A stretch of 64,000 nt of DNA, taken from assembly GCF_012027355.1 (NCBI RefSeq), contig NZ_SNUH01000001.1, positions 310,001-374,000 on the forward strand, read 5' to 3'. The notes under the pieces were generated by a model. It did not search any database. It saw only the letters and a list, made by a program, of their open reading frames with translations, and was not told the DNA's origin. Source of the stretch: Thermococcus sp. M36. GTDB lineage: Archaea > Methanobacteriota_B > Thermococci > Thermococcales > Thermococcaceae. The position numbers and the translations under genes were made by a program. Shown piece after piece: positions 28,100 through 36,907 of this stretch (its first letter is position 1; each line of letters begins with the position of its first letter).

Positions 28100-28258
28100 A
28101 TGCAGCCTCCTAAGAAAAAGAAGAAGGTCGAGGAGTTTGAGGAGGAAGAGCTCTTCGAGGAAGAGGAGGAGTGGGAACTCGAAGAGGACGAGTTCGAAGA
28201 GGATGACTGGGAAGAGGAGTGGGAGGAAGAAGACTGGGAGGAAGAGGAGGAGTGGTGA
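28100..28258 (+). CDS. Extremely acidic Glu/Trp-rich mini-protein
   Basis: This 52-aa frame starts MQPPKKKKKVEEF and then consists almost only of Glu with periodic aromatic residues: 28 Glu, 4 Asp, 5 Trp and 3 Phe. AAAAAAGTTTATAAGCC at 28053-28069 is a strong promoter, and GGGGGATCGGG precedes ATG 28100. The stop TGA at 28256 is followed by a T-rich region. The basic head and acidic tail would suit an electrostatic partner such as a histone, ribosomal protein or RNA polymerase region. No family is recognised and function is unknown. Confidence 0.75.
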   Translation: MQPPKKKKKVEEFEEEELFEEEEEWELEEDEFEEDDWEEEWEEEDWEEEEEW

Positions 28259-28322
28259 GTTAAACGTTTTCTTTTACGCAATCCATTTATAGAACCGTGT
28301 TCTCTTTTCTCCCGGTGATAGA

Positions 28323-29525
28323 ATGGCGTTCCTGAAGGTGGTTCCGCTCGAAGAGGCTCTCAAGGTTATAGACTCATTTCCGCTGAAGCCAGAGATTGAG
28401 GAAGTTTCCCTCGAAGAAGCTCTCGGCAGGGTTCTCGCTGAGGACGTAGTCTCTCCAATAGATGTCCCGCCATTTGACAGGGCAACCGTCGATGGCTACG
28501 CCGTTAGGGCCGAGGACACGTTCATGGCGAGCGAGAGCGAACCGGTGAGGCTGAAGGTTATCGGTGAGATAAACGCAGGAGATACGCCAGCAATGGAGCT
28601 CAAGCCCGGTGAGAGCGTTTACATTTCCACGGGCGCGCCGCTACCCGAGGGTGCCGATGCGGTAATACAGTTCGAGGACGTGGACAGGGAAGGCCAGGAG
28701 GTCATCATCTACAAGCCGGCTTATCCTGGGCTCGGTGTCATGAAGGCCGGAACCGACATCCCGAAGGGGAAGGCTCTTCTCAAACGAGGGACTAGGCTGA
28801 CCTTCAAGGACACCGCCCTCCTGTCCGCTGTGGGAATTGCCGAGGTTCCTGTCTTCCGAAAACCCCGGGTGGCAGTTATAAGCACCGGAAACGAAGTAGT
28901 CCTCCCCGGGACGGAGCTGAGGTACGGGCAGATATACGACATAAACGGCCGCGCCATAGCGGACGCGGTTAGGGAGCTCGGTGGGGATGCCCTCTTCCTC
29001 GGCATTGCAAAGGACGACCGCGAGAGCCTTAAGGCTCTCATCGAGAAGGGGATTGAGTGCTGTGACATAGTGCTTCTCAGCGGCGGTGCGAGCGGTGGAA
29101 TAAGGGATCTAACCAGCTCGATAATCGAGGAGCTCGGTGAGGTGAAAATCCACGGCATAGCGATTCAGCCAGGAAAGCCAACGATAATCGGCCTAATCAA
29201 CGGAAAGCCCGTCTTCGGCCTTCCGGGCTACCCGACCAGCTGCCTGACTAACTTCACCCTGCTCGTCGCCCCCCTCCTGAGAAAGCTCCTCGGGAGGGAG
29301 AGCGAAGTTCGGAAGGTCAGGAAGAGGCTCGCCCACAAGGTCTTCTCCGTCAAGGGGAGGCGTCAGTTCCTGCCGGTCAGGGTAGAGGGTGAAAAAGCGG
29401 TGCCGATACTCAAAGGGAGCGGGGCCGTTACGAGCTTCATAGAGGCCGACGGCTTCATTGAGGTGCCGGAGAACGTGGAGATACTGGAGGCTGGTGAAGA
29501 GGTGGAGGTTACGTTTTTCGGTTGA
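28323..29525 (+). CDS. moeA: Molybdopterin molybdenumtransferase MoeA
   Basis: A 400-aa MoeA that inserts molybdate or tungstate into adenylated molybdopterin. The family order is present: N-terminal PPFDRATVDGYAV, central ISTGAPLPEGADAVIQ, the MPT-binding part VISTGNEVVLPG...YDINGRAI and LLSGGASGGIRDLT, then GLPGYPTS. GGTGATAG precedes ATG 28323, with TATA-like CCATTTATAGAA at 28282-28293. Thermococcus often has two moeA copies for W and Mo; preference cannot be told. Confidence 0.95.
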   Translation: MAFLKVVPLEEALKVIDSFPLKPEIEEVSLEEALGRVLAEDVVSPIDVPPFDRATVDGYAVRAEDTFMASESEPVRLKVIGEINAGDTPAMELKPGESVYISTGAPLPEGADAVIQFEDVDREGQEVIIYKPAYPGLGVMKAGTDIPKGKALLKRGTRLTFKDTALLSAVGIAEVPVFRKPRVAVISTGNEVVLPGTELRYGQIYDINGRAIADAVRELGGDALFLGIAKDDRESLKALIEKGIECCDIVLLSGGASGGIRDLTSSIIEELGEVKIHGIAIQPGKPTIIGLINGKPVFGLPGYPTSCLTNFTLLVAPLLRKLLGRESEVRKVRKRLAHKVFSVKGRRQFLPVRVEGEKAVPILKGSGAVTSFIEADGFIEVPENVEILEAGEEVEVTFFG

Positions 29526-29599
29526 CTTCGTCGCCCCTCCAAATCCCCCATCAAAACCTTTTTTAAACTCCTCCTCATTCTTTTCCCAGGTGGAAGACT

Positions 29600-30967
29600 A
29601 TGCTGGACATAAAGCTCATCCGTGAAAATCCCGACCTCGTGAAGGGCGACCTCATAAAGCGCGGCGAGCTTGAGAAGCTCAAGTGGATAGACGAGATTCT
29701 GGAGCTCGATGCCAGGTGGCGCGAGAACCTGAAGAAAATCAACGCCCTCAGGAAGGAACGCAACCAGCTGGCGGTTCAGATAGGCAAGCGCAAGAAGGCT
29801 GGCGAACCGATAGACGACCTCCTCGCGAGGAGCAACGAGATAGTGAAGCAGATTGAGGCCCTTGAGAAGGAAGTCGAGGAGCTGAGGGCAAAGATAGACT
29901 ACTACCTCTGGCGTCTCCCGAACATCACCCATGAAACCGTTCCTATTGGCAAGGACGACAGCGAGAACGTTCCCATAAGGTTCTGGGGCAAGGCGAGAGT
30001 CTGGGAGGGCTTCCTTGAGAGCTTTAAGGAGCAGAGCCTCGGAAAGATGGACTACGAGGTTCTTGACTGGAGGCCGAGGCTTCACGTTGACATGCTGGAG
30101 CTCCTGAGGGGAGCAGACCTTGAGAGGGCCGCGAAGGTCAGCGGTTCGAGGTTCTACTACCTCATGAATGAGCTCGTCATCCTCGACCTGGCGCTGCTCC
30201 GCTTTGCTCTCGATAAGCTCATCGAGAAGGGCTTCGTCCCAGTCATACCGCCGTACATGGTCAGGCGCTTTGTAGAAGAGGGCGTCACGAGCTTCGGCGA
30301 CTTCGAGGACGTCATCTACAAGGTCGAGGGTGAAGACCTCTACCTAATCCCGACCGCCGAGCACCCGCTCGCTGGAATGCACGCCAACGAGATAATAGAG
30401 GGGAAAGACTTACCGCTGCTCTACGTTGGAATAAGCCCGTGCTTCAGGAAGGAGGCCGGAACGGCAGGAAAGGACACGAAGGGAATCTTCCGCGTTCACC
30501 AGTTCCACAAGGTCGAGCAGTTCGTCTATTCGAGACCAGAGGAGAGCTGGGAGTGGCACGAGAAGCTCATAGCCAACGCCGAGGAGATATTCCAGGAGCT
30601 TGAGATTCCCTACCGCGTTGTGAACATCTGCACCGGCGACCTGGGCTATGTGGCTGCGAAGAAGTACGACATCGAGGCCTGGATGGCAGGCCAGGGCAAG
30701 TTCCGCGAGGTTGTCAGTGCGAGCAACTGCACCGAGTGGCAGGCGAGGCGCTTGAACATCCGCTACCGCGACAAGACCCACGAGAAGCCCAAGTTCGTCC
30801 ACACGCTCAACTCGACGGCCATAGCAACCTCAAGGGCGATAGTGGCGATACTTGAGAACTTCCAGACCGAGGAGGGCGTCGTAAAGCTCCCGAAGGCCCT
30901 CTGGAAGTACACGGGCTTCAAGGAGATTCTGCCGGCCCACATGAAGGAGAGGTGCTGTCAGGATTGA
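29600..30967 (+). CDS. serS: Seryl-tRNA synthetase
   Basis: A 455-aa class II synthetase of the common (bacterial/eukaryotic-like) type. Residues about 27-105 form the tRNA-binding coiled-coil arm (RKERNQLAVQIGKRKKAGEP and EALEKEVEELRAKI). The catalytic core has motif 2 FRKEAGTAGKDTKGIFRVHQ and motif 3 LNSTAIATSRAIVAILENFQ. GGTGGAAGACT precedes ATG 29600 and TATA-like CCTTTTTTAAAC is at 29561-29572. Confidence 0.96.
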   Translation: MLDIKLIRENPDLVKGDLIKRGELEKLKWIDEILELDARWRENLKKINALRKERNQLAVQIGKRKKAGEPIDDLLARSNEIVKQIEALEKEVEELRAKIDYYLWRLPNITHETVPIGKDDSENVPIRFWGKARVWEGFLESFKEQSLGKMDYEVLDWRPRLHVDMLELLRGADLERAAKVSGSRFYYLMNELVILDLALLRFALDKLIEKGFVPVIPPYMVRRFVEEGVTSFGDFEDVIYKVEGEDLYLIPTAEHPLAGMHANEIIEGKDLPLLYVGISPCFRKEAGTAGKDTKGIFRVHQFHKVEQFVYSRPEESWEWHEKLIANAEEIFQELEIPYRVVNICTGDLGYVAAKKYDIEAWMAGQGKFREVVSASNCTEWQARRLNIRYRDKTHEKPKFVHTLNSTAIATSRAIVAILENFQTEEGVVKLPKALWKYTGFKEILPAHMKERCCQD

Positions 30968-31003
30968 GCACTTCTTTTCTATCTTGTTATCTTGTATTGA
31001 CTT
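30968..31003 (+). terminator. T-rich intergenic stretch between convergent genes
   Basis: The 38 bp between the serS stop and the convergent nucleotidyltransferase stop are T-rich on the plus strand (CTTCTTTTCTATCTTG, then GACTTTTTTATA). Runs of four to six T are enough for archaeal polymerase release. This is judged from composition only. Confidence 0.4.
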
Positions 31004-31005
31004 TT

Positions 31006-31710
31006 TTATATTCCACCGCGCTCCCTTACCTTTCTCCTCACGTTCGGGTCGCGGTCGGCTATCACCTTCAGCGCCTCCTCGAAGCTCATCCAGTCCGGCA
31101 CTTCCTCGTTGATGTAGATGCCGGTCCTTCCGATGGCGTCCCTTCTCGTCAGAACGTGGACGCGCTCGGTAATGATGTCTATGCTCACTCCTAAAACTCT
31201 CGCCACCTCGCTCTCCCTTCCAACGACCTCCCTCTCGATGTGTCCCTCCTCGGTGGGCACTATGAGTATAAGCTTCTTGTTGACGCCGGGGACGCGCTGC
31301 CTCGTTTTCACGCCCCAGATGTCCACGGTTCCGCCCCACCTGTAGAACTCAAGCTCCCTGTCGGTGGGGTCAATTAATGGAAAGGTAACGGTTGTTTCCT
31401 CGTCTATCTCGATGACCCCCTTGATGAGGTGCCAAGGGGTGGCCATGACTATCTTTCTCCTGCTCACAAGCCCCTCAAGGGCGAGCTCGATCAGATAGCT
31501 CGGCACCCGGTAGGGTATAAAGATGTCCACGTCACTGTCCCGTCTGACGTCCCCCCTGGCGACACTCCCGTAGAGCTGGGGGTCGAACTGCTCCAGTCTC
31601 TCCATTATTGCCAGGGCCTTCTCCCGCTTTTCCCACAGGTAGCGCCAGCGCTTTGGGGAGTAGACGACCTCCCTCTCGTCCCATACCTTTACGACTTTCT
31701 CCCGCGGCAT
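31006..31710 (-). CDS. Nucleotidyltransferase domain protein
   Basis: A 234-aa protein with the pol-beta-type nucleotidyltransferase motif GSVARGDVRRDSDVDIFI (about residues 48-65; catalytic Asp in DSDVD). A beta-rich middle follows, and the C-terminal part (about residues 175-234) looks like a helix-turn-helix with LTRRDAIGRTGIYIN. This is larger than the minimal MNT antitoxin domains, and no HEPN gene is adjacent, so a tRNA-modifying or regulatory NTase is possible. ATG 31710 starts in front of a charged N-terminus. It is convergent with serS. Confidence 0.83.
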   Translation of the reverse strand: MPREKVVKVWDEREVVYSPKRWRYLWEKREKALAIMERLEQFDPQLYGSVARGDVRRDSDVDIFIPYRVPSYLIELALEGLVSRRKIVMATPWHLIKGVIEIDEETTVTFPLIDPTDRELEFYRWGGTVDIWGVKTRQRVPGVNKKLILIVPTEEGHIEREVVGRESEVARVLGVSIDIITERVHVLTRRDAIGRTGIYINEEVPDWMSFEEALKVIADRDPNVRRKVRERGGI

Positions 31711-31792
31711 CGGTGATAGTTGGGGAGAAAGCTTAAAGCCCTACCGATAGCGTTTTATATGTGGCCCTGACTAGTTGGGGTGGTGAAAGAAA

Positions 31793-32212
31793 ATGCCGGT
31801 GCTTGGGTTCAACATAACCAAGATTCAGATGGAAAAAATGGCGTCTGCGGTTCCTGGAGGCCAGATTGCAGTCAAACTTTCCCCCCGCGTGAAGGAAGTC
31901 CGCCTCGGCGAGGTTCGCACCCCCACGGGCAAAATGAACGGGGTGGAGATACTCTTCAGGTATGACATCGAGTACGATCCCAAAATCGCGGGTGGCTCTG
32001 TGGAAGGTGCGATTCTGTACGTGCCGCCCTCAAAGGACAAGATAGACGACATACTGAACCTGTGGGAGGATGAGAAGAAGATAGACCCCGTGGTCTTTGC
32101 GGAGGTCGTCAACTTCATAACCAAGGAGGTCTCTCCCATCCTGATGGTTCTGGCCAAAGAGATGCGCCTTCCGTACCACATCCCGCTCCCGCGGGTTGAG
32201 GTGAAGCCCTAG
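31793..32212 (+). CDS. Conserved hypothetical 139-aa protein
   Basis: An alpha/beta protein starting MPVLGFNITKIQMEKM, with strands QIAVKLSPRVKEVRLGEV and GVEILFRYDIEYDP, and a C-terminal helix pair (VVFAEVVNFITKEVSPIL). The strand-rich first half followed by two helices resembles SecB-like chaperone folds, but I cannot support that beyond shape. TATA-like CGTTTTATATG is at 31751-31761 and GGGGTGGTGAAAG precedes ATG 31793. Its 3' end overlaps the convergent helical-repeat gene by 4 bp. Confidence 0.7.
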   Translation: MPVLGFNITKIQMEKMASAVPGGQIAVKLSPRVKEVRLGEVRTPTGKMNGVEILFRYDIEYDPKIAGGSVEGAILYVPPSKDKIDDILNLWEDEKKIDPVVFAEVVNFITKEVSPILMVLAKEMRLPYHIPLPRVEVKP

Positions 32213-33384
32213 TAGATGCCCTCCGCTTCGTGGATGCTCTTCAGCATCTTCCTGAGTTCTTCCCTTTTCATTGCCTTCTCCGCGAGCTCAAGCGCCTTGC
32301 CGTATTTGCCCTTTCTCAGGTAGTACTCAACGTGTTCAACGTCGTCGAGCACTTCGGAGGACGTGTTGGACGCGGCGAGCTTTTTCAGGACGGCCAACCG
32401 GATCCTAACTCTGAAGGGGAGTTGGCCGGTGTAGTCGAGGGCCCCCTTATACGTTTCAATGGCGTCTTCGAACTTCCCCATTCCTATGAGGGCCTCACTT
32501 ATCTCCATGAGCTTTTCAGCGGCCCTTTCCTCATCTCCCCTGCCCCGGTATGAGCTTATCACCTGGTACAGCATCCTGACGGTGTTGAGGCCTATGAGCT
32601 TGGCGCGGTTAAAGTTTTTGGCCAGAAGGTACGCGTACTGGGCCCTGACAAGATAGGTGGTCGTTCTGTCCAGGTCCCCCTCGGAGTAAGCTATCTTGCT
32701 GGCCTTCTCGAAGTTCTTCGCTGCGGTGTCCATCATCTCTATAAAGTGAATATCGTACCCAAAGATAGCCTTTATGTACGTGGCGAGCCTGTAGAATGCC
32801 ACCGCGGCGTTTTCAGTATCCCCCTTTTCAAGTTTCTCCTCCGCGACCTGCCCATACAGCGTTATGATGGTCTCAGCCAGCTTCTTGTAGCCCTCAATGT
32901 TGTCAACCAGCCTGTAATACCAGTATGCGGATTCATACGCCCTTATAGCCATGGGGATGTCGTCATTTTCTTGGTATGAGTCGCCCAGATCCTCGTATAT
33001 TGAGGCGAACTCTTCCGCGTATTTTACCAGGTTCCTTCTGTCATTGGTTGTGGCAAAGACCTCAAGGACGTTAAAGCAGTACTCATCGAGGACATCGAGG
33101 TCAACCTCGGGCCTTGAAATCTCCCTCTCGATGAGGTCAACATACAGATACGCGCTCTTGAGGAGGGAGGGCCTGGCCTTCTCGATGGCCCCCGTCTTCT
33201 TGAGGAGGAAATATCCGAGGTATCGGTAAAGCCTGGCGGCCTCTTTCTTCCTCCCGGCTTCCTCATACCCTCTGGCAGCCCTCAAAATGAGCTTCAGGCC
33301 GTCTTTGACCTTACCCTCGCGGACTTTTTGCATGCCCAGCTGTTCCAGATCCTCCGGCTCTTCCAGCCCAAGGCCCACTGGCAA
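32209..33384 (-). CDS. TPR-like helical repeat protein
   Basis: A 391-aa all-helical protein made of TPR-like pairs: examples are EEAGRKKEAARLYRYLGYFL, MAIRAYESAYWYYRLVDN, GDTENAAVAFYRLATY, GMGKFEDAIETYKGALDY and GKYGKALELAEKAM. Such solenoids bind partner proteins; no enzymatic domain is attached. The longest frame begins at GTG 33393, but the ribosome binding site GGGGTGAG (33389-33396) overlaps that codon, so TTG 33384 is preferred. No close operon partner; the next gene upstream (sua5) is 64 bp or more away. Confidence 0.78.
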   Translation of the reverse strand: MPVGLGLEEPEDLEQLGMQKVREGKVKDGLKLILRAARGYEEAGRKKEAARLYRYLGYFLLKKTGAIEKARPSLLKSAYLYVDLIEREISRPEVDLDVLDEYCFNVLEVFATTNDRRNLVKYAEEFASIYEDLGDSYQENDDIPMAIRAYESAYWYYRLVDNIEGYKKLAETIITLYGQVAEEKLEKGDTENAAVAFYRLATYIKAIFGYDIHFIEMMDTAAKNFEKASKIAYSEGDLDRTTTYLVRAQYAYLLAKNFNRAKLIGLNTVRMLYQVISSYRGRGDEERAAEKLMEISEALIGMGKFEDAIETYKGALDYTGQLPFRVRIRLAVLKKLAASNTSSEVLDDVEHVEYYLRKGKYGKALELAEKAMKREELRKMLKSIHEAEGIY

Positions 33385-33456
33385 ACTTCTCACCCCTCAT
33401 GATTCGAGTCCGGGTTCAACTGGGTGAAATTGGAAGTCCGAATATTTAAGCGTTGT

Positions 33457-34476
33457 CTATGCCCAGACTATTCTGTACCCCGCTGCCTTTCTAAGTCTGT
33501 TCATCACCGCAAAGCCAAGGCCCTTTTCCTCAACCCCCTCGGCGATTATGACGTCAACACCCCTCTTGTCAAGCTCGCGGAGGGCCCTGAATAGGTTCTT
33601 CGCTACATCCTCATCAGTTTCTCCCAGGTGGAAGAACTCGTCGGCCTCATACCTCTCTGTCGCCATGACGCCGACGCGCAGGCCTTTGGAACGGTACTCC
33701 TCAATGAGCTCGGCTATCTTTTTCCTCACGTTCTCGCGCCTCCCCTCAACGACCACAACCTGGGCGTTCGGCGAGTAGTGCCTGTACTTCATCCCGGGGG
33801 AGCGGGCAACGTCAACGAGCTTCCCCCTGACGGCCGGGTGAATCTCCACCCCCCCGATAACCCCCTCAATCTCCTCCAGGGGCAGGCCGCCCGGCCTCAG
33901 AAGAGTGGGCCTCTCCGAGCTCAGGTCGAGAACCGTTGACTCCACGCCTATCCTGGTCTCGCCGCCGTCTATTATCACTTCGATCTTTCCGTAGAAGTCG
34001 TCCACTACGTGCTCCGCAAGGGTAGGGCTGGGCCTTCCGCTTATGTTCGCTGAGGGAGCGGCTATCGGCGTGCTGGCCCTTATCAGGGCGAGGGCTATGG
34101 GGTGGGCGGGCATTCTCACCGCAACGGTGTCGAGGCCACCGGTTGTTACCATCGGCACCTCCTCACGCTTGGGAAGCACCATGGTGAGCGGCCCCGGCCA
34201 GAACCTCTCGGCCAGGAGCTTCGCTTCCTTGGGAATATCACGGGCGAGCTTCTTCAGGTCTCTGAAATCCGCTATGTGGACTATCAGGGGATTGTCAGCA
34301 GGTCGCCCCTTGGCCTCAAATATCCTCCTCACGGCGTTAGCATTGAGCGCGTCCGCCCCCAGGCCGTAAACCGTCTCTGTGGGAAAGGCCACGAGCTTTC
34401 CCCCAAGTATGAACCTAGCGGCTATCTTTATGCCCCTCTCGTCAGCTCCGTCTCGCATGTTGATTACTACCGTCAT
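33457..34476 (-). CDS. sua5: Threonylcarbamoyl-AMP synthase Sua5
   Basis: A 339-aa two-domain Sua5. The YrdC domain (residues 1-200) makes threonylcarbamoyl-AMP from Thr, bicarbonate and ATP for t6A37 of tRNA; it has GGKLVAFPTETVYGLGADA, KGRPADNPL, RFWPGPLTMVLP and APSANISGRPSPT. The linker SPGMKYRHYSPNA and C-terminal Sua5 domain (about residues 230-339) follow. ATG 34476 fits the family start. It is 41 bp downstream of the glycosyltransferase gene on the same strand. Confidence 0.95.
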   Translation of the reverse strand: MTVVINMRDGADERGIKIAARFILGGKLVAFPTETVYGLGADALNANAVRRIFEAKGRPADNPLIVHIADFRDLKKLARDIPKEAKLLAERFWPGPLTMVLPKREEVPMVTTGGLDTVAVRMPAHPIALALIRASTPIAAPSANISGRPSPTLAEHVVDDFYGKIEVIIDGGETRIGVESTVLDLSSERPTLLRPGGLPLEEIEGVIGGVEIHPAVRGKLVDVARSPGMKYRHYSPNAQVVVVEGRRENVRKKIAELIEEYRSKGLRVGVMATERYEADEFFHLGETDEDVAKNLFRALRELDKRGVDVIIAEGVEEKGLGFAVMNRLRKAAGYRIVWA

Positions 34477-34516
34477 TTTCTCACCCGAAGCGAGGGGCTA
34501 AAAAGCGGTTAAAAAG

Positions 34517-35545
34517 CTATCCCAGAACGGACAGATAGACGTCCTCGACTTCCCTGGCAACGGCCTCCCACGAGTACATTGACGCCACTTTCTTCCCTGT
34601 TCTGCCGGCCTTCACGTTCCTCTTTGGCTCAAGGAGCTCCTCAACCACCCTCACGAGCTCGTCAAAGTCTCGGAACGTCAGCCCATTTTTTCCGTCCCGT
34701 ATCAGCTCAGGAATCGCGCTCACACGCCTCCCCACCGCAGGAACCCCGAGTGAGCCGGCCTCCAGCACCACCAGGCCGAAGCCCTCCCTTTTGGAGGGGA
34801 GGACAAGGAGGGCGCTCTCGGAGAGGATTTTTTCCACATCTTTTCTGTAGCCGAGGAAGCGGACGTTGCCGGGTGCGCTCTCTTCGAGCCTTTTTCTCAG
34901 CGGTCCATCCCCGACGACGAGGAACTCCCTGTCTGGAAAGTACCTAGCCAGCCCTATGAACGTTTCGGGGCTCTTGTAGTCCCGGAGGGCGCCGATGAAG
35001 GTGATGTACCGTGTCTTTGACCTGACACCCCCAAGCTCCCGCACCCCGTTCGGTATTACCCTGACCGACGGGGCGCCCAGCGAGAGCGCCTTTTTCGCCA
35101 GCCAGTGGCTCACGGCTATGACTGCATCCGCCTCAAGAAGGCTTTTCTTCACGTAGAACCTCCCCAGGGCCAGCTCTGCCGTGTGCTCCAGGTCGCTACC
35201 GTGTGCGGTCACAACAAGGGGCAGGCCGGTTTTTTCTTTGGCCAGAACACCGGCGAAGCTCGTTGTGCCGACGAAGTGAGCGTGGACGAGGTCAAAGTTG
35301 AGCCTTCTGTGGAGCTTCACTATTTTCTTTGATCCGAGAAAAGCGAAGCTCGTCCCCCTGAGGCCGTAGACCTGTGGGACGTGAACCTGGTGCACAAACT
35401 TCTCCTCAAAATCCCTGGGCTTTACCGGCCCATAGGTCAGAACATGGACCTCGTGGCGCTTCCTCAGCTCCCTCACGAGGCTGTCAAGGTGGTTTGCAAC
35501 GCCGCCACCGTGAGGAGGGTAGTGTCCGACCATCAGAACCTTCAT
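34517..35545 (-). CDS. Glycosyltransferase family 4
   Basis: A 342-aa GT-B enzyme with an N-terminal GGGVANHLDSLVREL loop, the second domain starting near RYITFIGALRDYKSPETFI, and the E-x7-E motif EGFGLVVLEAGSLG (about residues 261-274), typical of retaining family 4 (group 1) transferases. It probably adds sugars to lipid carriers, surface glycans or compatible solutes; acceptor unknown. No membrane segment. ATG 35545 precedes the usual VLMVGHYPPHGGG first strand. Confidence 0.9.
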   Translation of the reverse strand: MKVLMVGHYPPHGGGVANHLDSLVRELRKRHEVHVLTYGPVKPRDFEEKFVHQVHVPQVYGLRGTSFAFLGSKKIVKLHRRLNFDLVHAHFVGTTSFAGVLAKEKTGLPLVVTAHGSDLEHTAELALGRFYVKKSLLEADAVIAVSHWLAKKALSLGAPSVRVIPNGVRELGGVRSKTRYITFIGALRDYKSPETFIGLARYFPDREFLVVGDGPLRKRLEESAPGNVRFLGYRKDVEKILSESALLVLPSKREGFGLVVLEAGSLGVPAVGRRVSAIPELIRDGKNGLTFRDFDELVRVVEELLEPKRNVKAGRTGKKVASMYSWEAVAREVEDVYLSVLG

Positions 35546-35582
35546 TTTGACCAGAGAGAATAAGAAAGGACGTTAAAAAGGA

Positions 35583-36764
35583 TTATGGTCTTCCGGGCCT
35601 TCTTGCCGGTGGCGAGCGGCCGGAACCCCTGCTGGCGGCCCTCCTGACAGTCTTTTCGGCCAGCATCCCCCTTATCCTGGGGAGCAGGTCGTTGAGGACG
35701 GTAGAATAATCACCTTCTTGGAGGGCGCCCCTGGCCCTGTCCAGGAGGGCCTCGATGTCGCTTACATCGTAGCCCCTCCTCTTGAGGACACCTGCCATGA
35801 CTTCAAGGTTTGTCAGCTCGATGCGCAGGCGGAGCTCCAGCGACCCCTGGTAAACAGTTCTGAGCTCCCGATACGCTGCTGCGATAACAAAATCCGAGTC
35901 AGTCCCAGCCTTTACGGCGAGCCTGTATGCCTCCTCGTAGCGTCCCATGCGGTACTTCTCCCACGCCAGTTCCACGGCCTTCCTCGCGCTTTCGAGCTTC
36001 TTTTTGGCCTGTGGCACCTGGAGTCCGTCAAGGAGCCCCTCCGCCCTCCTAGTTCTGTTCTCCACCACGGTAAGCAGTGAGTAGACTTCAAGGGGCCCCG
36101 GTGCCGGGGAGACGTTCTCAAAAGATACGTTCCCGAAGTGTGTCCTGATCCACGAGCCGAGTCCGTTCTTGTCCACAGGGAAGCTGCCGGTCTCAATGTA
36201 CTTCACCTCAGAGAGAGAGCCAAACTCCCGGAGCACCTGCATGGTAAGCGCTTCCCTCCCGGCGTCCGTCAGAATAAGGACGGATTTGCCAGCGTACCTG
36301 TTCATGTAGTCCTCTATGGCCAGGATGTCGCGGCCGTTTGCTATTACCACGGTGGTTATTCCGCTGAAGACGGAGGGGAACTCCTCCTTCAATGCGGACA
36401 TAACCGCGCGGTTAGTCTCGTATCTCGTCTCCCCGTACCAGCGCTCGTAGGATATTCCGAAGACGCTGAAATCCTTGGTGTACTCCTCGGGGACCGCCAC
36501 AGGGCCGCCTATTATTATCACCCTCTCGGGCTCCGAGCTCAGGATCTCGGCGCTTATTTCGGCGCTATACATTCCCCACGGGCTGACGAAAACTTCCGCA
36601 CCGAGAAGCTCCCCGACGTTTTGGGCCACCGCCATATCCGCCCCGTTGTCACTCACAAGGATGGCTATCCCCTGGCCCCCTTCGGAGGCAGAGGCCAAGG
36701 ACGCCGGTGAGGATCCCGCGATGAGTATGAACATCATGATCACGGGGATGATTTGCCTGGACAT
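35583..36764 (-). CDS. Secreted protein with CWB2-like repeat
   Basis: A 393-aa exported protein: signal peptide (residues 1-27, IIPVIMMFILIAGSSPASLA), then an alpha/beta part with IIIGGPVAVPEEY and WYGETRYETNRAVMSAL (about residues 85-125), the pattern of cell-wall-binding repeat 2 domains, then a helical C-terminal part (about residues 215-370) with charged repeats and a basic Arg/Pro tail. In Thermococcales such proteins are thought to attach to the S-layer or cell surface. ATG 36764 follows GAGGGTGGTGCAG. Its TATA box is embraced by a palindrome at 36790-36813. Confidence 0.75.
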   Translation of the reverse strand: MSRQIIPVIMMFILIAGSSPASLASASEGGQGIAILVSDNGADMAVAQNVGELLGAEVFVSPWGMYSAEISAEILSSEPERVIIIGGPVAVPEEYTKDFSVFGISYERWYGETRYETNRAVMSALKEEFPSVFSGITTVVIANGRDILAIEDYMNRYAGKSVLILTDAGREALTMQVLREFGSLSEVKYIETGSFPVDKNGLGSWIRTHFGNVSFENVSPAPGPLEVYSLLTVVENRTRRAEGLLDGLQVPQAKKKLESARKAVELAWEKYRMGRYEEAYRLAVKAGTDSDFVIAAAYRELRTVYQGSLELRLRIELTNLEVMAGVLKRRGYDVSDIEALLDRARGALQEGDYSTVLNDLLPRIRGMLAEKTVRRAASRGSGRSPPARRPGRP

Positions 36765-36789
36765 CACTGCACCACCCTCTTTCAGTTGC

Positions 36790-36813
36790 AAAAAGGCGTA
36801 TTTAAGCCTTTTT
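36790..36813 (-). promoter_or_regulatory. Palindrome around TATA box of the surface-protein gene
   Basis: AAAAAGGC (36790-36797) and GCCTTTTT (36806-36813) are perfect 8-bp inverted arms, and the 8 bp between them, TTAAATAC on the minus strand, is the TATA box. Placement around the TATA element would let a dimeric repressor block TBP/TFB. Distance to ATG 36764 is 26 bp, as expected for a short leader. Confidence 0.5.
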
Positions 36814-36907
36814 CACGAAACTGTTTGCGTATGTTTGAAATTGGGGGATAAGGGGAGTGGCCAGAGGAATTTTGGCCCGGAAAAAATTAACGGACGTTCA
36901 GAAAGGT

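Noticed and set aside
28072-28281. Ser-rich 69-aa frame on the minus strand
   Set aside because: It is the antisense of the Glu-rich mini-protein (GAG/GAA read as CTC/TTC/TCC). The plus strand has the promoter and binding site.
31006-31710. MNT/HEPN toxin-antitoxin pair
   Set aside because: The nucleotidyltransferase is long and no HEPN gene flanks it.
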